Positions 51,505-60,000 of a DNA stretch of 60,000 bases are shown here, in pieces; position 1 is the first letter of the stretch; each line of letters begins with the position of its first letter. The stretch comes from Takakia lepidozioides. Lineage: Eukaryota > Streptophyta > Takakiopsida > Takakiales > Takakiaceae. The notes beneath the pieces were generated by a model. It did no database searches, was not told the DNA's origin, and saw only the letters and a list, made by a program, of their open reading frames with translations. Where the stretch lies: positions 23,066,001-23,126,000 of the forward strand of contig CM060734.1 in assembly GCA_030704615.1 (NCBI GenBank), written 5' to 3'. A program made the position numbers and the translations under genes.

Positions 51505-51860
51505 TATTCAACGGGTGAACGGATGGTTGCCCATCCAAATCATTTTTGTTAGCTTCCAAACTTTGCCAGCACGTTCCAGACACCCTCTCACAGGTCTTGG
51601 ACTAATATCAGATCAATCGAAATTCATTCGATGGCTCAACGGATGGTTGGCCATCGAAATGATTTTGGTTCGCTTGGAGACTTGGCCACTATGTTCAATG
51701 TGCCATGTAAGAGGCCATATGAGATCAATCGAAATTCGTTCAATGGGCCAACGGATGGTTGCCCATCCAAATGATTTTCGTTCGCTTTCAAACTTGGCCA
51801 GTGTGTTCAATGTACCCTCTGATACGTCCTAGTGTAATATGAGATCAATCGAAATTATTT
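51505..51860. repeat. 112-120-bp tandem repeat, three units
   Basis: GATCAATCGAAATT starts at 51611, 51723 and 51843; ACGGATGGTTG.CCATC occurs in each unit. The word GGATGGTTGCCCATCC is a small hairpin. Confidence 0.75.
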
Positions 51861-52303
51861 TGTGCTTTGAGAACTTTGTTGGTATGTTTGTAGAAAGATC
51901 ATAGATTTTGCGAAATGATTATGAAATACGCAGGGACCAGGCGAAATTTGTTTGGAAGATGACCGTTCGTAACTCGTTATAACTTACTTGTTAACATCAA
52001 TTTTCCTTGTTCTCCAGCTTTCAGAGTTCATTGCAAATACCCATATACACGTCACGACCAAATATAACACCATTGTAAATTTGTTTACAGGGTGAACTAC
52101 TTCTTCCCCATCACACGAGTGTAAATGTGAAGAAAACGCTGCTCATGCAATTGAAATTGGCAGGTGCCGCACAATGCATTATGTATTAACAAAATTGGTG
52201 ATATAAAAACTTGGCGGAATGCCATCACTGTGTTTTCCAACAATATTCAAGGTACAACAAAAATGCATATTGTATATGTACTATGATGCCAGTCATTCAA
52301 AGC
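51861..52303. other. Non-coding; 3' flank of the RING gene
   Basis: No repeat or coding region seen. No canonical minus-strand AATAAA was found close to the RING stop codon. Confidence 0.4.
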
Positions 52304-54196
52304 CTAGTCGTCACTGTCCGAGGACGTGGAATTTGATGTTGTGGCCTGATTTGCACTGCCAATTGCCAAAGCTTGCGACCGTGATCTCGTGGTCAATGAG
52401 AGGCCCAACGGCATGTGATCAATTCTAGCCTGCATCCGCCTACTTTGCGGTGAAAGTTGACTTTCTTCTTCACTCTCACGACGTGGCGGAGGTGGATCGA
52501 GAACAAGTGCTCGGACTGCATGCAAATCGGCAACGAGGCCGTCCACATCCGGCAATACAGCCCCCGAAACATGATGATAACAGTCTGTCCATAATCGCCT
52601 CCATTTCTCTACAACTGCCTTAATGGTACTTTTGAAACTTTCCAACTGCTTCTTGCGGGCCCTGTCCCTAATCATTGTGTCGTTTCGACGATAAGCCGCC
52701 TCGTACGCATCATTCATTCGGCGTTGACATATTATAGCATCTTCCAGTTCGGACAGCAACAAATGTCTCCCAATCGGTTGTCGGTCATACAATTCGTTCT
52801 CCTCCGGCACCCATGGAACCTGTGGGAGCCGGATAAACCTGGACCTTCTTTGACTCCAATGCCCTACTAGATTGCGGCAAAACTGCTCTCTCTCCCACCA
52901 ATCTCGAATACCTCCCGCACGTATGGTTATCTCCCAATCAGATGTGCCCCAGAAATACTGGGGATCTTTGATGTATGCCGGGTTTCCGGCATGTATGCCA
53001 TGCATCTCTCTGTCTGCATCCCATACCAAGTTCTTGCCCCAATGCACACAATTTAGAAATGTGTATGGTAGCCCATCCAATGGGATGTTGTGTTGATTGT
53101 ATTCAAAACCTATGGGCATCCGATCCTCCAAACCCACCAGCTCATAAAAACGACGATGGATTGGTGTACGACATTCTGGGCAAGCGCTCGTCCGCAAGGC
53201 TTGCGGGATAAGACATGTGAGATGGAACATATGTCCACATGATCCAAGCACATAACATCCCTCTGGGCCGTATGGATTCCTACACATCGAACAAACTATG
53301 TCATCTGATATCCATGACGACAAAACGCCTCGTGGTATCTCCTCCCTCTGGGCCGGTTTGATATGACTGGTCATCCTTCTTGTGGTGTCCCACTCTTCCT
53401 CTATCTCCAATTCCCAGTTTATGCTTCTGTTCGACCCCGAAATTCTGTGCTCACATCGATCGAACATAGAATCCACATTTATCCAATTGGTATACCCGGC
53501 GAACACGCTTGATGCGATGCGGAGATCGTTATACCTTTGCATGTTGGCATAAATGCTATCCACGTTACGGTTCGACATGCGTGCGACACGCTGCAAGCCT
53601 GACAGTGCCCGCTCTACCCGTGCTTCTTTGGAGGCCAAATGGGTCGCGCATTGTACCCAATTCTCCCAATCACCATTCAATGGGACCTATGCCTGAATCT
53701 CCAGCGTTTTGGACAAGCGCCATGCAGTTGCCATGGCAATGTCCCGCTCCTTTGTAACGCGGTCGACATCTAATATCGGGTTCATCTCCGATTGAATGGT
53801 GACCCTCGAGCATTCCCTGGTTTCCAGTACTGGTTTTTTTCCTTTCCTCCTTCTCTCATCCGTAATTCGCTGTTCCTCAACCATGGTTTCATCGGCCACA
53901 GAGTCAAAGACGTCCGTAACTTCCTGAATGATGAGGTCAATACTGCGATCGGGCATCGCAAACTCCGAGTCCATGTCCACGACGTTTGTTCGATCCTCAT
54001 TGTGGACAACAGTGCCTTCATTGTTCGGAGGCATGTCTTGCAATGTAGCTTCCAACTCGGATATGCGTAGTGTTTGCCAGTCTAGTCGGTCTTGTAGGGT
54101 CCTGATTCGCTGGTCTCTTTCCGCTAGTTGTTCCTCTAACGTTGCAGCCGGTTGTATTCCGAACGTGTCCGGGATGTACTCCAAATCGTATAGCAA
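52304..54196 (-). pseudogene. RING-finger protein gene with coiled-coil N-terminus, one in-frame TAG
   Basis: One frame of 631 codons. Residues 1-169 contain a Leu/Glu-rich coiled coil (EEQLAERDQRIRTLQDRLDW) and an acidic part. TAG at 53687-53689 interrupts, after KTLEIQA. The frame then continues with a helical region and a C3HC4-type RING (CSMC..., CGHMFHLTCLI, CPECR, about 53290-53150). A 'WGTSDWEI' region and a Ser/Asp-rich C-terminus end it. RING proteins of this type are usually E3 ubiquitin ligases; the target is unknown. No ATG starts the frame, so an upstream exon is likely. It converges with the kinase-like gene. Whether the TAG kills the gene or ends a shorter product is open. Confidence 0.6.
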
Positions 54197-55629
54197 CCTT
54201 GCGTTCCTCCTACTAACAGTTTGTCAATTCACTGGACGCAAGAGTATGACCTCCACGTACAACATGGCTGCCAAGGTGTATGGGATCTGACCCTTTAAGA
54301 GAGGTTGACCCCACCATGTGCAATGCACCTCATTCGCCCTATGCTGAAAATGCAAGTTCGTGCAAGACCTGGACTCTGCGTAATTGTTTCGGGTTTGCAC
54401 GTCATGCCTATCCAAAGGCCACAATCGATCCCTTTGATTTTCTTAGGGGGCGGTCCATGGTCATTGGGGTCATCTCTTCCATGACGGTCATCGTCCTGGC
54501 CCTCTGCCATTCTACAACAATCGGAGCAACACTAAACGAGGTTTTCTAAAAAGACGTAACTCTAAACCCTTTTCCCGTTAAGTAGGTTTGAGTAAGTATC
54601 AAAATACTTCCTAAAAGCTAATTTTGTTAAATAAAATGATTTTGGAAGCCAGAGGAGGGCCTATGGGAGCATTCTGCAACGACCTCACAGAAATCGCGAC
54701 AAAAACTACCCCTACCCAACCAATGGCCTCCTTCTCCACGTGACTACGTGTGTCACGGCCCTTTGCCTTGAGGGCAGGGGGTCGGGACACATGAGGGGCT
54801 GCCCCTGTGGTGGGGGCAGCGGCAGCGGCAGCGATAGGTTATGGGGGGCTGAAGCACCCCTTGAGTGCCCAAGGCACCAATGAGGCGGAGGCGCTCACTA
54901 GGTGGAGCCCCGCACACCGGTTGCGGTAGGGGGCTCCACAAGGTGGTGGTAGCTTAGCGGACTTAGTGGGGTGGCATAGGACTCACCATGGGGGCGGAGA
55001 CCTCGTGGTGGGAGTCGGGGGGAGTCGATGGTACTCAATCGCAGTCCAGAGGTGCCGTGGTGAGTGGGCCAAGACTCACCGCGACTCATCACCGGGAGTC
55101 GAGAGTTTTTCGTGGTGGTTCGCCATAAAATGGCATGGCTGGTTGTGAAACCCCCGCGGACGCTACAGAAGTATATATAAGGGGGAGTAGTGACGCCCGA
55201 GAACAGTGCACCCGTTGGTGACCAAAACTAGTGAGTAAGCGAGCGAGCCGGAAAGCGACCAAATAGTGGGGAGCTGTTCCGGACTGCCATCTACAACGGA
55301 ATTCTCCTAGGCCCCAAATAGGGAGGGTTTAGTGGGAAGCGAAGGGAGGACCGTTATTCCCGGTGAGCAGCCGAAGCTCCAAGTTGGCCCGGGCGGCCCA
55401 GGTTGGGAGTCAGGCGCGCTCATTGGGCAGTAACTATGACTTGAAGGGGGAGCTTTACCGAAGTGAGTGCGCGGACAACGTGTCGTTGAATAATTAAATG
55501 TCACGCACACATAAGTTGTGTGGAGAGGAAGAGAGGGAGAATAAGCCTCTCTTGGTTATTTCATTTCGGCCGCCCCCCCTAGAAGCACCCATTTCCGGCG
55601 ACACAAACTAGCCAGGGCTAATCTTCTAA
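54197..55629. other. Non-coding region; GC-rich 54.7-55.5 kb with a TATA-like site
   Basis: 54750-55560 is GC-rich and contains TATATATAAGGGGG at 55172-55185 (+), followed by sequence without a gene. It may be an LTR or promoter fragment. No protein could be recognised. A GGCAGCGGCAGCGGC run is at 54815-54833. Confidence 0.4.
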
Positions 55630-57250
55630 AAAGCGACCACCATTGGCGGTCGCTTCATTTTCAAAATAAAAAAATATAAGCGCACAACATAAAATTGCGG
55701 TCGGTACTTTTTAAAAAAATTAAAAAAAATAATCGAACATAGGCCGCTTCATTTTCAAAAACTTTAAAAGGCGGTCGCTTCCTTTTAAAAAAACCTTAAA
55801 CATAAATAAAAAAATAAGCGACCGCCAACAAACGGCGGTCCCGCTTCAAAACTTTAAAACTCGAAACACATTTAAAATAATAAAAATAAGCTACCGCCAA
55901 CATAGGCGGTCGCTTCATTTTCAAAACATTAAAAAAAACAATATCGCTTCCAAAAATCTAAGGCGTCGCTTCATATAATTTTTTTTTTAAATTTTTTTAA
56001 AAAAAAAAAAATTAGCCGACCGCCAACAAATAGCGCGCTCGCGTTCACTTTCAAAAACTTTAAAAAAAAATTACGAACCGCAATATAGGCGGTCGCTTCA
56101 ATTTAAAAAAACTTAAAAAAAATAGACCGCCAACATAGGCCAGCTAGGCGCCGTCGCTTCCTTAAAATTCCAAACATTTAAAATAAAATAAGCGACCGCC
56201 AACATACGCGGTCGCTTCATTTTCAAAACTTTAAAATAAATAAACGACCCGCGATTTTCAAAACATTTAAATAAGCGTTTCCTTATACAAAAAAAGTTCG
56301 TCATTTTTCAAAATAATAAAAAGACCGCCAACCATAAGCTACCGCCCGCATAGGCGGTCGCTTCCTGTTCAACACAGTTAAAGATCTAGCTCGGACGACT
56401 GCCAACACGGGCGGTCGCTTTTTTAAAACATTTAAAATAAATAAGCGGCCGCCAACAACATGCGGTCGCTTCATTTTCAAAACTTTAAAATAATAAACAA
56501 CCGCCAACATAGGCGGTCGCTTCATTTAAAAAAAAATAAAAAATAAGCGACCGCCAACATAGGCGTGTCGCTTCATTTTAAAAAAATTAAAAAAAAGCGA
56601 CCGCCAACATAGGCAGTCGCTTCATTTTAAAAAATTAAAAAAATAAGCGCCGCCACAACATGGCGTCGTCTTTTTTTCAAAACATTAAAAACAAAAGTGA
56701 CCGCCAACGTAGGCGGTCGCTTCATTAAAATTAAAATTAAAATAAATAAGAGAGACCGCCAGCATAGGCGGTCGCTTCATTTAGAAAATATTTAAAATAA
56801 ATAAGCGACCGCCAACATAGGCGGTCCGCTTCATTTTCAAAACATTTAAATAAGCGACCGCCAGCATAGGCGTTCGCTTCATTTTCAAAACATTTAAAAT
56901 AAATAGCGACCGCCAGCATAGACGGTCGCTTCATTTTCAAAAATCAAAAAAAACATTTAAAAATAAATAAGCGACCGCCAACATTGGCAGCTACGCTTCA
57001 TTTTCAAAAACTTTAAAAAAAAAAGCGACCGACAGACATAGAGCAAGCCAGGATGAGTCAGGACTTCAATTTTCAAAACTTAACAAAAAAAAACCGACCG
57101 CCCAACATAGGCTTCAGCTTCATTTTTAAAAAAATTTAAAAAGCAAATAAAGCTACCGCCGCATAGGAAAGGGCTGTCGACTGTCATTTCAATCAAACAT
57201 TTTAAATAAATAAGTGATCGCCACATAGGCGGTCCCGCTGTTTATTTCCC
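55630..57250. repeat. Hairpin array E (same subfamily as array A), heavily mutated
   Basis: Some 30 units with loop AACATA or AGCATA and spacer TTCATTTTCAAAACATTTAAAA-like, as in array A. Many small insertions and deletions disrupt the dyads, unlike array A, which suggests older age or poor assembly. Confidence 0.85.
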
Positions 57251-57735
57251 CAAAATAAATTAAATAAAATAATCGACCGTTAGTAATGGCGGTCGCCCCA
57301 TTTTCCAAAAATAAAAATCTAAAAGCGTATAGTGCACAGTAATTGTCGGGGGTCGCTGCATTCTGTAAAAACAAAAACTGCCAGTAATGGAAGTGAGGGG
57401 AGAATGACTGGGGGCTTATAGCCCCCTGCCCCCACCTCCCCGCCTCCATTCCCTCGCAATCCATGGCAGGGCATTTAAAACAAAAAAAAAGCGACCGCCA
57501 CCAAAAAAAAACGACCGCAACAAATGGCGGTCGCTCCATTTCGCCAAAAAAAGAAAAAAAATCGACCGCCAGTAATGGCGGTCGCTCCATTTATAAAAAC
57601 AAAAAAAAACTTCAAGGGAAGTAAGGGAGAATGTCCCGGAGCTTATATGCCCCCCTCCCCCCCGCCTCACTCCTCGCTCCATGCGCAGGTCACACTTCGT
57701 AGCAGCGACCGTCACCTTGGCGGTCGCTCCATTTA
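57251..57735. repeat. Hairpin array F (subfamily B) beside second hAT 3' part
   Basis: Same order of units and TATA/C-run motifs as array B (57413 degenerate, 57641), but shortened. Passes directly into hAT sequence at 57735. Confidence 0.8.
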
Positions 57736-58680
57736 AATAAAAATGAATGCACAGTTGGAAGCATGACACAATTGTTCTCCATTCCACAAGCAAATCACCG
57801 AACACAAACATGAGCAAGTGACGGTGCCTTTGGCCGACATTTTGGCTGGTATACACATGGGCAACATCTTTTATTTTCCAACACATACACAACAGCAATA
57901 CAAATAGTCTTAGTGACAATGATCACATTGGTATTACTTCAGTACAAAAATATAAACATGTCCACTAAAAAGTGCTGATGCATGCCTACAGCTGTTTTGC
58001 TTCAATTCCTTCTACTGCTTCGACGACGGGACAAAGAACATCCTAATCCTAATGCTCCGATGGGTTGAAAATCCGGGTCACCCTCGACTTCACCACCGTT
58101 GCCATGATCAGTGCTGGAATCGTCCTCCCTATCCGACCTCATATGTCCAGGTCTTTGAATCTGCAAGCGACCTCGAACCACATGTAGTTCTCTATGAGGT
58201 CGACTCCCGCTTCGGTCTTGAATACCATCCACGGTATCTGGCTTGTTTGTGGGCCGATCGCCTACAAAAGGTTGGATTGTTCTCTGTCGTGTATGGACTT
58301 GGGACGCAATCGAAGGTGGTATCGAAGGAGGTACCAGAGGGGGGACTGCCCGAGATGGACCGGCATTAGATGGTCCGACATGTGAAGAACCACGGGTTGG
58401 TTAAAGTGGAATTGTAGTGACAGGTTGTCATCATCCGAGGCTTCAACTTCCGCCTGGTCCAATGCATCAGAATGATGCATGCGTGTGGAAAACAGATCAA
58501 CCCTGTTGCTCCTTAATGCCTGCTGTGTTGATGGGGAGCTGGATCGGTTTTGGCATTGTGGTGGAGCTGGTCGTATCGGTGAGGTATGATCCCGTTTCGT
58601 TGACTATACAATGGGTTCGACACCATCGTTTGTATGAACAGGGTTGCGTACGTCGATCGGTCCTGGCAGTACATCACCCC
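57736..58680 (-). mobile_element. Truncated hAT 3' part, copy 2
   Basis: It matches 39,985-40,940 throughout at about 93-95% by eye. It keeps the end of the hAT frame (GGEVEGDPDFQPIGAL near 58060). It breaks off at CAGTACATCACCC (58680), where the first copy continues into the acidic tail, and joins array G. Confidence 0.8.
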
Positions 58681-59530
58681 TACATAATTAAAATAGAAAC
58701 GACCGCCAGTAATGGAGGTCGTCCATTTCCAAAAATAAAAAAATAAAAGCGACTGCTAGTAATGGCGGTCGCTGCATCTTAATAAATAACCATTACAGCG
58801 ACCGCCATAAATGGCGGTCGCTGCATTTTGTAAAAACAAAACCTGCCAGTAATGGAAGTGAGGGGAGAATGACTAGGGGCTTATATGCCCCCCCCCCCCC
58901 CCTCATTCCTCGCTCCACGCGCAAAGTTGACCTCGTAGAAGCAACCGCCACCATGGCGGTCGCTCCATTTAAAAACAAAAAAAAAACGACCGCCACAAAT
59001 GGCGGTTGCTCCATTTCGCCAAAAAAAAAAAAAAAAAACGACCGTCAGTAATGGTGGTCGGTGCATTTATAAAAACAAAAAAGAACTTCAAACGAAGTGA
59101 GGGGAGAATGTCCTGGAGCTTATATGCCCCCCTTCCCCCCGCCTCACTCCTCGCTCAATGCGCAGGGCACACTTCGTAGAAGCGACTGCCACCTAAGCGG
59201 TTGCTCCATTTTAATTTTCAAAACAATTAAAATATAAGCGACCGCCATAAATGGCGGTCGCTCCATTTCCAACCAAATTTCAATAAAACCGATTGCCACT
59301 AATGGCAGTCGCTGCAATTACAAAAAACAACAATAACGGCGACCGCCCCTAATGGCGGTCGCTCCATTTTGATCCAAAAAAACAAAAAAACGACCGCCAG
59401 TAACAGCGGTCGCTTCATTTCCATAATAATGACTGGGAGCTTATATGCCCCCCCCCCCCCCTCATTCCTCACTCCACGCGGAGGGCAAACCTCGTAGAAG
59501 CGACCGCCACCTTGGCGGTCGCTCCATTTA
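58681..59530. repeat. Hairpin array G (subfamily B)
   Basis: Matches array B from about 39,150 to 39,985 nearly unit for unit, with TATA/C-run motifs at 58879, 59118 and 59439. Confidence 0.85.
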
Positions 59531-60000
59531 AATAAAAATGAATGCACAGTTGGAAGCATGGTACAATTGTTCTCCATTCCACAAGCAAATCACCGAACAC
59601 AAACATGAGCAAATGACGGTGCCTTGGCCGACATTTTGGCTAGTATACACATGGGCAACATCTTTTATTTTCCAACACAACAACAATACAAATACTCATA
59701 GTGACAATGATCACATTGGTATTACTTCAGTACAGAAATATAAACATGTCCACTAAAAAGTGCTGATGCATGTCTTCAGCTGTTTTGCTTCAATTCCTTC
59801 TACTGCATCGACGGCAGGACGAAGAAGATCCTAATCATAATGCTCCGATGGGTTGAAAATCCGGGTCACCTTCGATTTCACCACCGTTGCCATGATCAAT
59901 GCTGGAATCGTCCTCCCTATCCGACCTCATATGTCCTGGCATTTGAATCTGCAAGCGACCTCGAACCACATTTAGTTCTCTCTGAGGTCGACTCCCGCTT
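59531..60000 (-). mobile_element. hAT 3' part, copy 3 (continues beyond window)
   Basis: Collinear with 39,988-40,455 at high identity; cut by the end of the window, so it could belong to a complete hAT element. Confidence 0.75.

Noticed and set aside
54753-55148. Coding potential in the GC-rich region
   Set aside because: Frames on both strands are short and Gly/Pro/Arg-rich by composition; no domain recognised.

Overview
This is nuclear DNA of a eukaryote: genes have GT-AG introns, polyadenylation signals and TATA boxes, and transposable elements dominate. The one intact multi-exon host gene is an orthologue of SKIP35, an ankyrin-type SKP1-interacting protein known from land plants. That gene and the mix of hAT, MULE, LINE and Ty3-like elements suggest a streptophyte (green plant or charophyte alga) with a large, repeat-rich genome. 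A Chara-like alga is my guess; the sequence does not prove the genus.

Layout. 1-3.7 kb: decayed MULE-type transposon with a SWIM zinc finger (copy A). 4.2-5.0 kb: small TIR element. 6.1-23.4 kb: SKIP35-like gene on the + strand. Its seven exons join in frame into 640 codons, and three introns hold copies of one LINE family, two sense and one antisense. Fragments of the same LINE are chained head to tail beside TC microsatellites. 25-27.4 kb: remnants of a second LINE (with RNase H) and an LTR-element gag-pro frame. 27.5-34.4 kb: MULE copy B, interrupted by a shorter antisense copy C of the same family with a target-site duplication. 34.5-38.1 kb: non-coding, with small tandem repeats and palindromes.

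38.1-60 kb is a mosaic built around tandem arrays of a 9-bp dyad, GCGACCGCC...GGCGGTCGC, in AT-rich units of about 50 bp. The arrays flank a decayed hAT transposase gene (40.3-43.3 kb, - strand) and two further truncated hAT 3' parts (57.7-58.7 and 59.5-60 kb). They also flank a 7-kb interval with a divergent protein kinase-like gene (+) and a RING-finger gene (-). LTR-element pieces and a fragment resembling a POLQ/TEBICHI helicase exon lie between arrays.

Most element genes are open frames broken by isolated stop codons or single frameshifts. Where copies can be compared, stops fit C-to-T change (for example CAG to TAG), as expected of cytosine-methylated repeats. The least expected structures are the hairpin arrays tied to hAT ends and to a shared TATA/C-run motif, a foldback of about 540 bp just downstream of the kinase-like gene, and the LINE chains at TC repeats.
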